Positions 24,503 to 33,538 of a DNA stretch of 45,360 nucleotides are shown in pieces. Made by a program: the position numbers and the translations under genes. Within the stretch, counting starts at the first letter, position 1, and the number at the start of each line of letters is the position of its first letter. The stretch is taken from NCBI GenBank assembly GCA_938091495.1, contig CALLJF010000033.1:1-45360 (forward strand), in the 5' to 3' direction. A model generated the notes under the pieces. That model was not told where the DNA came from. It worked only from the letters and a program-made list of their open reading frames with translations, and did not search any database. This DNA is from an uncultured Nitrososphaerales archaeon. GTDB taxonomy: Archaea > Thermoproteota > Nitrososphaeria > Nitrososphaerales > JACAEJ01.

Positions 24503-25926
24503 GAGAGAAATGTGGGGTAATTGGCGCTTATTCCTTTGATGATTTTGATGTATCACAATTTTTGGTTAGAGGCCTTGAAAGCCTTCAGCATAGGGGTCAA
24601 GAATCGTGGGGGATAGCTGTATTTGGGCACGCTGTCTTTAAGAAACTCGGCTTGGTCTTAGAAGACCCTGAAGATGCTTATAATATTGAGAGGATGAAAG
24701 GAAATGTTGGAATTGGTCATGTCCGCTATTCAACTAAAGGTAGAACTGCCATAGAAAATGCTCATCCTATAGAGATAGGAAAGTCTTTTTTCATATCCCA
24801 TAATGGTACAATAGCAAATGCTGATGAATTGATGAATAAAATTTCGAAGGAAAATAGCATCTCAAGCTCAGTTACAGATACAGAATTGGTTGGTATCAGG
24901 CTCAAACAAATATACCATCAGCATAAGGATTGGTCAACTTCCTTTGAAATTTTGAGCAAAGAGTTGAGTGGTTCCTACTCAATGGCGATGTTGACCGAAA
25001 ATGGAGAGCTTTTGGTAGCAAGAGATGGGAGAGGCTTTAGACCTCTTTGTATAGGCTACCATAAAGAAACAAAAACTTATCTAATGGCTTCAGAGAGCTG
25101 TGTATTTGATTCTCTTGGAGCAGATTTGATAAGAGATGTAAAGCCTGGCGAATTAATTAAGATAGATAAGAACGGTCTCTCAACTTACATGTTTTGCAAT
25201 GAAGAAAGGCATGCCCACTGCCCCTTTGAATACACATATTTCTCTCATCCTGGCTCATACCTAGAGGGAATCAACGTATATCTTGCTAGGAAAAGGATTG
25301 GAGTTGAGTTGGCCAAGAAGTATCGATTGGAAGGAGATGTAGTAATACCCGTCCCAGACTCAGCGAGGCCTGCTGCCCAAGGATTTTCAGCAGAATCGAA
25401 GATTCCTTTTGAAGAGGGTTTGATGAAAGATAGGTATAGAAAGAGGGGTAGCTTGAGAAGCTTCATAGAGCCCTTTCAGAAGAGAAGAGAAGAGATAGTA
25501 AAGAAGATCAGCTCTGTGAAGGCTATTGTAAAAGATAAGAATGTAATAGTAGTTGATGATAGCATAGTGAGGGGCACTAGCTCATTGATAATCGCAGATA
25601 TATTAAAGAAGGCAGGGGTAAGAAAGATAAGTTTCGTAATAACATTTCCACCAATAAGATATCCTTGTTATGCTGGCATAGACTTCCCTACTCAAGAAGA
25701 GCTCATCGCTTATAGATTTTGTAAAGATAAAACCGATTTAAATCACATCAATGAAATGGTTGCCTTTGCCTTGAACGTAGACTTCGTTGGTTACAACGAT
25801 GTGGAGGGATTGTGTAAGGGCATAGGTCTGTCTAGTAACGAATTTTGTCTCTCATGTGTTTCAGGAAATTACTCTTGCCTCAAATGCATCCCTAAGTTTA
25901 GAAGTAGAGAGGAGATGAAGAGATAG
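24499..25926 (+). CDS. purF: Amidophosphoribosyltransferase PurF
   Basis: First committed enzyme of purine synthesis; makes phosphoribosylamine from PRPP and glutamine. It begins MREKCGVIGAY, so a four-residue propeptide probably precedes the N-terminal nucleophile Cys5. Ntn glutaminase motifs are LQHRGQESWG and GHVRYSTKG. The PRPP loop is VIVVDDSIVRGTSS. Cysteines RYPCYAGID and FCLSCVSG near the C-terminus fit the structural [4Fe-4S] cluster of B. subtilis-type PurF. At 475 residues it has normal length. It overlaps purL by four bases. Confidence 0.95.
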   Translation: MREKCGVIGAYSFDDFDVSQFLVRGLESLQHRGQESWGIAVFGHAVFKKLGLVLEDPEDAYNIERMKGNVGIGHVRYSTKGRTAIENAHPIEIGKSFFISHNGTIANADELMNKISKENSISSSVTDTELVGIRLKQIYHQHKDWSTSFEILSKELSGSYSMAMLTENGELLVARDGRGFRPLCIGYHKETKTYLMASESCVFDSLGADLIRDVKPGELIKIDKNGLSTYMFCNEERHAHCPFEYTYFSHPGSYLEGINVYLARKRIGVELAKKYRLEGDVVIPVPDSARPAAQGFSAESKIPFEEGLMKDRYRKRGSLRSFIEPFQKRREEIVKKISSVKAIVKDKNVIVVDDSIVRGTSSLIIADILKKAGVRKISFVITFPPIRYPCYAGIDFPTQEELIAYRFCKDKTDLNHINEMVAFALNVDFVGYNDVEGLCKGIGLSSNEFCLSCVSGNYSCLKCIPKFRSREEMKR

Positions 25927-26076
25927 TTGGCTGGAATCTTTGGTTTTTATGCTTTTAGTGAAGGGAAGGAGAACTCTGCAAAGAAATTGGATGCTATCCA
26001 TTTTTCAACTAAAGTAAAGTCTAGACTCAAAGGAATGTCGCCTATAATTATCAGTAGGCTTATTCGATCGAAATGA
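25927..26076 (+). CDS. Short ORF, possible remnant of a glutamine amidotransferase
   Basis: A 49-codon frame beginning TTG immediately after the purF stop and overlapping the purD ATG (ATGA). The first residues, LAGIFGFYAFSEG, resemble the N-terminus of class II (Ntn) amidotransferases but lack the nucleophile Cys. The rest (KKLDAIHFSTKVKSRLKG) is not recognisable. The tight spacing suggests it is translated or was once part of the operon. It could be a small protein, a leftover of a duplicated purF-like gene, or chance. Confidence 0.35.
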   Translation: MAGIFGFYAFSEGKENSAKKLDAIHFSTKVKSRLKGMSPIIISRLIRSK

Positions 26077-27671
26077 GCAAGACTTTAGTTGTTGATGCTG
26101 GTGGGAGGGGACATGCTTTATGCTCCCATCTAGCTAGAAGTCGAGAAGTAAAGGAAGTTATTTGGGTTCCTGGTAATGCAGGTGTAGCTTATGATCAAAC
26201 TGGGAAAATACGAAGAGTAATTTTTTCAGAAAAGAAAGATCCGCTAGACGAGATTTGTGAGATTGCAGCTAAAGAAGGAATCGAACTTGCAGTAATTGGA
26301 CAGGAGAAGTATTTGAGATATGGTTTAAGAGATAAACTCGAAGAAGTAGGAGTGAAAACTGTTGGTCCAAAGCAGAAATCGACAATATTAGAAGCAGACA
26401 AAGCATGGACTAAGCAATATCTTAAGAGAATTGGAGTTGATGTACCAGAATTTGTGATCTTTGAGCAAGCTGACGAAGCCATCGATTGGGTTAGTAAATG
26501 GTATAAAGAAAATTCAAAGCCATTGGCAATTAAGGCTAGCGGGCTTGCTGAAGGAAAAGGAACAAGAGTCTGTTGGAACTATGAACAAGCAAGATGTTGG
26601 ATAGAAACCTTAATGGTTGGGGACCCTTTAACAAAAACTTATCAACCAAGGTTTGGCGATGCTGGAAAGAAAATCGTAGTTGAAGAAGGATTGGTTGGAA
26701 AAGATTGGATAGAGATCGCTTACTTTGCTTTAATTGATGAAAAAGGATTTGCATTACCTTTTGGTACGGCTTATGAAGACAAGAGAGCTTTTGATGGGAA
26801 CGAAAATTGTCTGAAGGATTGGAATTTACTCTACACTTTATACAGAAGATGGGATAAACAAAAACCTCCGAATTATTATAGAATACTTTCTATTCTCCGA
26901 GAGTTAACCATCAATCCTAATACTGGTGGAATGATTTGTATTGCCCCTCATCCTTTACTTGATGAAAAATTGAATAAAAAGATAATGAAAGAATTTGTTG
27001 AACCTGTTGTGAGGAATTGTGAAGATTATGATATTCCAAGGTTCCAAGGAGTTCTCTATTTACAATTGATGTTCAATATTCGCACATGTGAAGCAAAAGT
27101 TTTAGAGATCAATGTGAGACATGGTGATATAGAAGCTCAAGTAATTTTGGAGAGACTAGAATCTGAACTCTTCCCTTATCTTAAAGCTTGTGTCGATGGA
27201 AATTTAGCTAAAATGGAAAAATTAAGCTGGAAGCAGGAGTGGAGTTATGGAATTGCTTTGGTTAGTGGCAGTAGTCAAGATAAGGATTTGGGAAAAGAGA
27301 TTAAATCAAAAGCTGAGTTAACTGAAGACATAGCAATGGAAGGTTATGAGGCGAAAAAAGACTGGAATATCGGTTATCCATACGTTCATTTAACTAATCA
27401 ACCTATCGATGGTTTAGAAAAAATAAAAGATGTGAAGATTTATCATAATGGCACAGAGATTATAAATGGAAAACTTTTATCAACCGGAGGAAGAGTTTTA
27501 ACTTTGGTTTATACTTCACCAAATTTTGAAGAAGCTAAAAGAAAAGTTGATGAGGCAGCAGAATCTATTCAATTTTCAACGAAGCGTTACAGAAGAGAAC
27601 CCATTCCTAAAGATAAACTTGATGTGCTTTTACCAAAACTTTATCAATTTCCCCACAATACCATCCCATAA
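26073..27671 (+). CDS. purD: Phosphoribosylamine-glycine ligase PurD, divergent long form
   Basis: ATP-grasp enzyme joining phosphoribosylamine and glycine to GAR. Family features are [15 protein letters not shown] at the N-terminus, [14 protein letters not shown] (nucleotide-binding), NPNTGGM and [13 protein letters not shown] (metal-binding; usually NVRFGDPE). At 532 residues it is about 100 longer than usual PurD. An obvious insertion lies between [13 protein letters not shown] and NPNTGGM, where the canonical enzyme has only a few residues (here about 45). It lies between purF and purE in the operon, which supports the assignment. The sequence is unusual enough that it may come from another lineage. 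Confidence 0.88.
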   Translation: MSKTLVVDAGGRGHALCSHLARSREVKEVIWVPGNAGVAYDQTGKIRRVIFSEKKDPLDEICEIAAKEGIELAVIGQEKYLRYGLRDKLEEVGVKTVGPKQKSTILEADKAWTKQYLKRIGVDVPEFVIFEQADEAIDWVSKWYKENSKPLAIKASGLAEGKGTRVCWNYEQARCWIETLMVGDPLTKTYQPRFGDAGKKIVVEEGLVGKDWIEIAYFALIDEKGFALPFGTAYEDKRAFDGNENCLKDWNLLYTLYRRWDKQKPPNYYRILSILRELTINPNTGGMICIAPHPLLDEKLNKKIMKEFVEPVVRNCEDYDIPRFQGVLYLQLMFNIRTCEAKVLEINVRHGDIEAQVILERLESELFPYLKACVDGNLAKMEKLSWKQEWSYGIALVSGSSQDKDLGKEIKSKAELTEDIAMEGYEAKKDWNIGYPYVHLTNQPIDGLEKIKDVKIYHNGTEIINGKLLSTGGRVLTLVYTSPNFEEAKRKVDEAAESIQFSTKRYRREPIPKDKLDVLLPKLYQFPHNTIP

Positions 27672-27700
27672 CAAAAGTGAATTGTTTAAGAGTAAAAGAG

Positions 27701-28141
27701 ATGATTGAAATGGAAGTTGCAGTAATAGCAGGCAGCAAATCCGATCAAAAGGTTTTAGATGAAGTATGCGAAATTCTAAAAGATTTTCAAGTTAAATATG
27801 ATGCTAAGATTTTGTCAGCCCATAGAAATCGCGAAGAATTGGAGGATTACATAACGAATTCAAAGGCAGATTTATTCATAGCCATAGCAGGATTAGCTGC
27901 CCATCTACCAGGCTTCATAGCATCTATAACTACAAAGCCAGTCATCGGAGTTCCAGTTTCAGCAAAGCTTGGGGGGCTCGATGCATTATTATCGATAGTA
28001 CAAATGCCATCGAAAGTTCCAGTTGCCTGTGTTGGAATTGACAATGGTAAGAACGCTGCCTTATTAGCAATAGAGATACTTAGCATAAAGAATCCCGAAC
28101 TAAAAGAGAAATTGTCTAATTATAGACGTGGTAATTTATGA
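27701..28141 (+). CDS. purE: Phosphoribosylaminoimidazole carboxylase/mutase PurE
   Basis: Small AIR-carboxylation enzyme. Motifs: [11 protein letters not shown] at the N-terminus, [22 protein letters not shown] and [20 protein letters not shown]. The ATG at 27701 is chosen because the PurE fold starts at [12 protein letters not shown]; a GTG at 27677 and an ATG at 27710 are also in frame. No purK is in this window, so it is unclear whether it acts as N5-CAIR mutase (class I, needing PurK elsewhere) or as a direct carboxylase; [12 protein letters not shown] resembles archaeal forms. It overlaps purC by four bases. Confidence 0.92.
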   Translation: MIEMEVAVIAGSKSDQKVLDEVCEILKDFQVKYDAKILSAHRNREELEDYITNSKADLFIAIAGLAAHLPGFIASITTKPVIGVPVSAKLGGLDALLSIVQMPSKVPVACVGIDNGKNAALLAIEILSIKNPELKEKLSNYRRGNL

Positions 28142-28977
28142 GTGAAGAAGGAAAGCTATTGAGAAAAGGCAAGGTCAAAGACATATACGATATTGGTAAT
28201 GATAGATTACTTTTTGTGTTTAGCGATAGAATATCAGCCTTTGACGTAATTCTCCCATCTTTCATACCAAATAAAGGAGAGATACTTTGCAAGTTCTCAG
28301 AGTTCTGGTTCAATAAGCTAAACATTTCAAATCATATGATCAAAGTTATAGACAAGAATAAAATGGTGGTGAAGAAGCTTTCCATGATTCCTATAGAATG
28401 TGTTGTTAGAGGATACTTGTATGGCAGTTTATACGATAGATTGATGAAAGGAGAAGTGAAGTTAGACATTAGACCAGAACTGGCTTGTAAACTCCCAAAT
28501 CCTTTTTTTGATCCGACTACAAAATCTATGGAGAAGGATTTACCCATATCTAAAAGCGAAATCTTATCAAAGAACTTGCTTAAGAAAGAAGAGTTATCAT
28601 GGATAGAAAAGACTAGTATAGAACTTTACAACAAAATGGCTGAAAGATGTGAAGACGCTGGATTCATAATGGCAGATGTCAAGTTCGAGTTTGGTAAAGA
28701 TGATGATAAAATTCTATTGGCAGATTCTTTAGGTCCTGATGAGTTCAGGCTCTGGCCAAAGGAAAAGTATTCTATAGGAAAGACTCAAGAAAGCTATGAC
28801 AAGCAATTGGTAAGAGATTGGTTGATAAGTGTTGGTTTTAAGAAGGATTTAGATGAGGCTGTTAAGAAAGGTAATCCATTACCTAAGCCTCCAAAATTGC
28901 CAGATGAACTAATATCTGAAACTAAAAAGAGATACATCACAGCTTTTGAAAGGATAACTGGTTTGAAATTTAATTGA
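28138..28977 (+). CDS. purC: SAICAR synthetase PurC
   Basis: Condenses CAIR with aspartate. The 279-residue protein has [20 protein letters not shown] at the N-terminus, the typical DRISAFDV region, [13 protein letters not shown], and [13 protein letters not shown] near the C-terminus. The length is intermediate between the short (~235) and long (~300) forms and is normal for archaea/eukaryote-like PurC. Translational coupling with purE (ATGA) and with purM (TTGA) is visible. No oddities. Confidence 0.95.
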   Translation: MSEEGKLLRKGKVKDIYDIGNDRLLFVFSDRISAFDVILPSFIPNKGEILCKFSEFWFNKLNISNHMIKVIDKNKMVVKKLSMIPIECVVRGYLYGSLYDRLMKGEVKLDIRPELACKLPNPFFDPTTKSMEKDLPISKSEILSKNLLKKEELSWIEKTSIELYNKMAERCEDAGFIMADVKFEFGKDDDKILLADSLGPDEFRLWPKEKYSIGKTQESYDKQLVRDWLISVGFKKDLDEAVKKGNPLPKPPKLPDELISETKKRYITAFERITGLKFN

Positions 28978-28982
28978 TAAAC

Positions 28983-30026
28983 ATGAAAAGACTAACATAC
29001 GCTAAGGCTGGCGTCGATCTAGATGAAGTAAGCAAAATACGCAAGGACATTGTTAGGCAACTTCATGGCACTCTAAATCTAAGAGAAGGCAAGTTTGGAA
29101 GACCCTTGATAGAGATAGGGCATTATGCTGGAATGATAGATATTGGTGATAGAGCATTAACGGTTCATGCTGATGGTGTAGGCACAAAGGTTCTCATGGC
29201 TCAGATGATGGACAAGTATGATACTATAGGAATTGATTGCATAGCCATGAATGTCAATGACCTAATATGCTTAGGATCAGAACCAATAGCTCTAATTGAT
29301 TATCTAGCCCTTGAGAAGCCTAATAGAAAAATTGTAAAGGATATAATGAGAGGTCTTGCTAAAGGAGCAAAAGAAGCTCAGATTTCGATAGTTGCTGGTG
29401 AGACGGCAATAATGCCAGATGTAATAAAAGGAGTTAATGGCAAAGGCTTTGATCTCGTTGGCTTATCAATCGGTGTTGTAGATAAGGATAAAGTAATAGA
29501 TGGAAAGAATCTAAAGCATGGCGATATAGTAATAGGCGTTAATAGCTCAGGAATCCATTCTAATGGCTTATCTCTTGCAAGGAAGGCATTACTTCAAAGA
29601 TATAGAATTGATGAATTCATACCAGAGCTTGGGAAGAGCCTTGGAGAAGAGCTATTGGCTCCAACGAGAATCTATGTAAAGCCCGTTCTTGAAATATTGA
29701 AAGAGTGTGAAATACATGGATTAGCCCATATAACTGGTGGAGCTTTCTCGAAGCTCAGAAGATTATTAATAAAGCCAAGGATAGGCTTCTTACTCGATAA
29801 TATGCCTGAACCTTTGCCAATATTCCAGCTGATCCAAAAAGAAGGCAGTATTACTAATAAAGAGATGTATAGAACTTTTAACATGGGCATAGGCTTCTGT
29901 GTTTGTTCACCAAAGAATGAAGAGGATAGAATAGTTAAAATACTAGCGAAACATGGCATGGTGGCAAGAACCATAGGTAAAATCGTTGAAAAGCCTGGAG
30001 TAATTGTAAGGGGTATTAGTTTATGA
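28983..30026 (+). CDS. purM: AIR synthetase PurM
   Basis: Cyclises FGAM to AIR with ATP. Characteristic PurM segments are TYAKAGVDLDEV at the N-terminus, VHADGVGTKVLMA, CIAMNVNDLICLGSEP and VAGETAIMPDV, and the C-terminal HITGGAF and FNMGIGF. The ATG at 28983 is preferred, although TTG at 28974 overlaps the purC stop and is possible. The length, about 347 residues, is normal. It overlaps the next gene by four bases. Confidence 0.95.
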   Translation: MKRLTYAKAGVDLDEVSKIRKDIVRQLHGTLNLREGKFGRPLIEIGHYAGMIDIGDRALTVHADGVGTKVLMAQMMDKYDTIGIDCIAMNVNDLICLGSEPIALIDYLALEKPNRKIVKDIMRGLAKGAKEAQISIVAGETAIMPDVIKGVNGKGFDLVGLSIGVVDKDKVIDGKNLKHGDIVIGVNSSGIHSNGLSLARKALLQRYRIDEFIPELGKSLGEELLAPTRIYVKPVLEILKECEIHGLAHITGGAFSKLRRLLIKPRIGFLLDNMPEPLPIFQLIQKEGSITNKEMYRTFNMGIGFCVCSPKNEEDRIVKILAKHGMVARTIGKIVEKPGVIVRGISL

Positions 30027-31399
30027 TAAAAAGAGAAGAGATGCAAGAATTGGCTAAAAGGTACAAAGAGCCTGTAGAGCTTATATTGGGTTCTCACTCT
30101 GCTTTAGATGCTGCATCAGGGGCTAGAAACTACGGATTTAGAAGAATCGTCTACACAACGAAAGGAAGAGCCATCATATACTTGCAGAATCCAATATTGG
30201 GCAAAGCTGGGGAAGTGGTAGAGGATTTACCTAAACATGCTAGGGAAGAAATGATTTGTGTATACGATCCGAAGGAATTGAAGAAAAAAGGGGATTGGAA
30301 GACAGCTTTGGTAATCTTTGATAATTATCCTGACATTTACAAGTATTTGGATGAATTTCTAGATCTGGAGTGCCTTCAAGTACCAAACAGAGCTTTTTCT
30401 GTATACTTAGGAGGGGATGAGCGTTGCAGCAAAATAGAGAAAGAATTTTCAATACCAATAGCAGGATCAAGAAAGCTATTGAAGATAGAGAACAGAGGAG
30501 AAATTGAGAGAGATTACTACTGGTTCGCAGAAAAAGCAGGCATACCTTATCCTAAATTCTATGATTTTGATGTTCATAGGAAGGGAATAAGATTCAAGGA
30601 ATTCGTTGATGAGCCCATGGTATTGAAATGTGAGCATGCAAAGAGAGAGCTTGAGAGAGAGTTCATATTCGCTTCTGACAGCAATGATCTTGAAGAGAAA
30701 GTAAAAGCAGAGATGGAACTTGGGAATGTAAATGAGGAAGGATTAAGAAGGGCAAGAGTTGAGCAGATAGTATTAGGTCCTCATGCCAACTTTAACTTCT
30801 TCCTATCACCAATAGATGCAGAGGAGGAATGGGGAGATGTTGATGATTTTTACTCTGAACTTTACGATATGAATCTGGATAAAGCAAGATTTTGCTTAGC
30901 GAACGAACTCCTTTCTATAGATGAGAGAAGAGAGACAATTTTGGATGGTTTGAAGAGATTGCCTATAGATGTTCAACAGAAGATAAAGAAGGTACCATCC
31001 TTTGAAGTTACGTGCCATATCGCCATGAGCCTAAGAGAATCTTTGTTAAAAGACGTTCATAAAGTTGCCAATGCTTTCCTTCTAGCAACAAAAGAGTATG
31101 AACCCCCAGGGATAATTGGAGCTTGGTGCCTTCAAACACTGATAACTTGGGGAAAAGTTCCAGGAAAAGCCATAGAGTATGGTTTGTACGATGTTCCTCC
31201 TGGAGAGGATGTTTATGCCCATATTCCAGTAACTCAGGACGTTGCAACGAGGCATGGTGGAGGGACTAACGTGCATATGGGAATAGGTTCTCAGTATGCG
31301 AACGCAAAACACAATAAGAGAATGAGCACCGGGGATAGAATAGCCTTAGAGATAAAGAGAGCATTGAACTTAAGAAAATTAGATAAGATAGTCACATAA
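30023..31399 (+). CDS. purP: FAICAR synthetase PurP (formate-dependent)
   Basis: Archaeal ATP-grasp ligase that formylates AICAR with formate and ATP in place of bacterial PurH. LGSHSALDAASGARNYGF near residues 22-39 is the PurP N-terminal signature, and GGGTNVHMGIGSQYANAK and MSTGDRIALEIKRA are at the C-terminus. At 458 residues it is about 100 longer than the common 340-370. The extra length lies mainly in the central part (about 225-310), rich in charged residues. It is the last gene of the operon. Its presence indicates IMP synthesis via free formate. Confidence 0.9.
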   Translation: MIKREEMQELAKRYKEPVELILGSHSALDAASGARNYGFRRIVYTTKGRAIIYLQNPILGKAGEVVEDLPKHAREEMICVYDPKELKKKGDWKTALVIFDNYPDIYKYLDEFLDLECLQVPNRAFSVYLGGDERCSKIEKEFSIPIAGSRKLLKIENRGEIERDYYWFAEKAGIPYPKFYDFDVHRKGIRFKEFVDEPMVLKCEHAKRELEREFIFASDSNDLEEKVKAEMELGNVNEEGLRRARVEQIVLGPHANFNFFLSPIDAEEEWGDVDDFYSELYDMNLDKARFCLANELLSIDERRETILDGLKRLPIDVQQKIKKVPSFEVTCHIAMSLRESLLKDVHKVANAFLLATKEYEPPGIIGAWCLQTLITWGKVPGKAIEYGLYDVPPGEDVYAHIPVTQDVATRHGGGTNVHMGIGSQYANAKHNKRMSTGDRIALEIKRALNLRKLDKIVT

Positions 31400-31520
31400 A
31401 TACTAATCCTGATATTTTCCTATGCGAATCATTGAAATTTTTACCCTTGCTTCATCTCTAATTTCCACTATGAAAAATTTTTTGATAATATATTTTTAAG
31501 TAAGCAATTTTAAGTAAACC

Positions 31521-31739
31521 ATGATAGGAATGCAACAATATTGTGTAGAGTGTGGAGGACTGATGATCTATGATATTTCTTCTAAGCATTATTCTTGCAA
31601 GAATTGTGGCTTATACATAACAAAAGAGCAGCTTATGGATTTAAAAGATAAAATTAAGAAGGAAGGAGAGGAACGTAAGAAGAAGAGAAGAGAAGTAAGC
31701 GAGTATTTAGAGTGGTGGCTATCAAAAAAGACTCGTTAA
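31521..31739 (+). CDS. Small zinc-ribbon protein
   Basis: A 72-residue protein with one CxxC...CxxC zinc ribbon (YCVECGGLM near 8-16 and YSCKNCGLY near 28-36), followed by a strongly basic, helical C-terminus (IKKEGEERKKKRREVSEYLE). Archaeal proteins of this kind are often linked to transcription or translation, but no function can be assigned. ATG 31530 is an alternative start three codons in. A TATA-like AATATATTTTTAAG (about 31487-31500) lies upstream, suggesting its own promoter. It is convergent with the Nudix gene, one base apart. Confidence 0.7.
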   Translation: MIGMQQYCVECGGLMIYDISSKHYSCKNCGLYITKEQLMDLKDKIKKEGEERKKKRREVSEYLEWWLSKKTR

Positions 31740-31740
31740 A

Positions 31741-32175
31741 TTAAATATTTTTTAAGAAATTTATCTCTTTTAGTAGCTTTCTTGTAGTATTTGTCATTTC
31801 TAAATCCTTCAACTCATCAGCCTTAAACCACTTAACTTGTGAAGCTTCCTTACTACCTCTAACCTTCCCTTTTATTACTTTGACCATAAAGCCTACTATC
31901 ACATAATGGAAGCGAACTCTATCTTTATCATCATACTCAATACTATCAAAAACATCCACAATCTTGATTACGTCTACCTTTAATCCTACTTCTTCTTTAA
32001 CCTCACGCTTTATCGCATCACTTATTTTTTCACCAAGATTCACAAGCCCCCCTGGTAGAGACCATCTACCCTTGCCTGGTTCATGCTCCCTCTTTACTAA
32101 AAGAACAGAATTATTTTTCTTTATAAGAGCCCCAACTCCAATCATAGGATGCTTTGGATATTCTCTCTTTATCAT
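31741..32175 (-). CDS. Nudix hydrolase, ADP-ribose pyrophosphatase-like
   Basis: A 144-residue Nudix protein. The Nudix box begins GGLVNLGEKISDAIKRE and continues VKEEVG, matching GX5EX7REUXEEXGU, the Mg-binding catalytic helix. The N-terminal HPMIGVGALIKKNNSVLL resembles archaeal ADP-ribose/nucleoside-diphosphate-sugar pyrophosphatases; the true substrate is unknown. It starts two bases after the CinA-like gene, so both are one transcription unit on the minus strand. CinA proteins can also have ADP-ribose pyrophosphatase activity, which makes this pairing interesting. Confidence 0.88.
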   Translation of the reverse strand: MIKREYPKHPMIGVGALIKKNNSVLLVKREHEPGKGRWSLPGGLVNLGEKISDAIKREVKEEVGLKVDVIKIVDVFDSIEYDDKDRVRFHYVIVGFMVKVIKGKVRGSKEASQVKWFKADELKDLEMTNTTRKLLKEINFLKNI

Positions 32176-32177
32176 AA

Positions 32178-32942
32178 TTACTTCATACTCTCTTTTTCTA
32201 TAATCCCGCCATGCTCTATTATCATGAATTTTAATTGCTTAAGGGCATCCTTAACCCTCTTCTTTGCGATGGAAGGTTCTTTAGCCATTGCTGTCACTTG
32301 AATTTCAATCTTGGATATGCCTTCCCCATGACCTTTTGGATGTGATTTTATATACACAAAAGGATTATTTGCCAATGCTTTATCTATCAAAGGCGCCAAA
32401 TCCGACTCAACAATCCCAGTAGTATGGATGCTCTCTTCATGGTAGAAATTCTTTATGACATTTTTTATCATGGGCACAATACTCTCTTTGAATATCCCTT
32501 CCATCTCTCTAGGAACTCCAGGAAGGCAGACGATCTTTCTATCGCCCTCGTCTATCATAACTCCGGGAGCTGTGCCTATAGGGTTTGGTAAAGCTTTGGA
32601 ACCTTTAGGCAATTTAGCCATCTTCAATCTTGCTGGTGTTAAATCAGCCGTCTTTATCATGCCATGATGAGCCATGGATTCATACTTCTTTTCTACTATC
32701 TTCAAGGCATAGGCATCTACAACCAGTTCTCTGTTCAACGCTTTGGCTACGCCTTGGAGGGTCTTATCATCGTAAGTAGGTCCCAATCCCCCAGATATTA
32801 TCAACCAATTTGTCCCTCTCTCCATAGATTCTTCTATAGCAGATGATATATCATCAACATTGTCTCTAACAACTGTGCAGCGCTTTACAAATCCTCCTAA
32901 TTCAGTTATTACCTTTGCAAGCCAATGGGCATTAGTATTCAA
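32178..32942 (-). CDS. CinA-like/MoaB-fold (MoCF-domain) protein
   Basis: A protein of at least 254 residues of the CinA N-terminal family (molybdopterin-binding fold, COG1058). Motifs: WLIISGGLGPTYDDKT and NPIGTAPGVMI, then VCLPGVPREMEGIF. The annotated TTG at 32942 leaves out the family's conserved N-terminus. In the same frame, without a stop, bases 32943-33002 encode VFEIISVGNELLIGKI preceded by LRSD, but no ATG, GTG or TTG occurs before the upstream stop. The real start is therefore probably a rare codon (CTG at 33000-33002 or similar). Family members act in NAD salvage or ADP-ribose hydrolysis. It is paired with a Nudix gene. Confidence 0.85.
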   Translation of the reverse strand: MNTNAHWLAKVITELGGFVKRCTVVRDNVDDISSAIEESMERGTNWLIISGGLGPTYDDKTLQGVAKALNRELVVDAYALKIVEKKYESMAHHGMIKTADLTPARLKMAKLPKGSKALPNPIGTAPGVMIDEGDRKIVCLPGVPREMEGIFKESIVPMIKNVIKNFYHEESIHTTGIVESDLAPLIDKALANNPFVYIKSHPKGHGEGISKIEIQVTAMAKEPSIAKKRVKDALKQLKFMIIEHGGIIEKESMK

Positions 32943-33125
32943 AATCTTTCCAATAAGGAGTTCATTACCTACTGAAATTATCTCAAATACATCTGATCTC
33001 AGAGATTTAACCCCTATACTATCTTAAAAGATTGCTTTAAATTAGTTTTGGGTTTAAAGAGAGTTTATCGTTAGCATAACAGTAAAGTTGATAGGCATCA
33101 TAAATTAATGTTATCTGGAGGGAGC

Positions 33126-33440
33126 ATGGTGAAGAAAGAATACGTAGTTACAGAAATTTCTGCTGCACCCGACGGAGGGCCTTATGTTCTCGTCGCTCTA
33201 GTTGATCCTAGAGATTTGAAGAGTGCATCCCAACCTCGCCCTAGCGTCGTCATGGGCTTCACATCCATGGAGGATTTGATGAAGGATTTGCAGAGAGCCC
33301 TCTCAGGTTTATCAAGGCAGATGATGGGTGGAGCAGTGACTGTGATAAAGCTTGACATGAGAGAGTATGAAGAATCAGGGTTGAAAGTAGGTGATAAGGT
33401 CTACTTAGAAATTACAAGAACTGAGAAGGAAGGAGTTTAA
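33126..33440 (+). CDS. Conserved archaeal protein of unknown function
   Basis: A protein of about 104 residues with a beta-rich N-terminus (KKEYVVTEISAAPDGGPYVL) and a central helix (TSMEDLMKDLQRALSGLSRQ). It ends with VGDKVYLEITR, which recalls small beta-barrel or translation-related folds, but I do not recognise the family. ATG 33126 is chosen over ATG 33108 because GGAG lies five bases upstream of it. It is monocistronic by spacing (about 100 bases to the next gene). Confidence 0.65.
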   Translation: MVKKEYVVTEISAAPDGGPYVLVALVDPRDLKSASQPRPSVVMGFTSMEDLMKDLQRALSGLSRQMMGGAVTVIKLDMREYEESGLKVGDKVYLEITRTEKEGV

Positions 33441-33538
33441 ACTCCTTTCTAAATCTAATCTTGAGAAAAACCACTAAACAATAAAATCCCCAAATTTATT
33501 GATGCAAAAAGTTATCTTTAAGTTTAAAGTTATAATCC

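Noticed and set aside
25924-26076. Reading purF through its stop into the short ORF as a C-terminal extension
   Set aside because: PurF is full length with its usual C-terminal cysteines at the TAG stop, and the following peptide looks like an N-terminus, not an extension.
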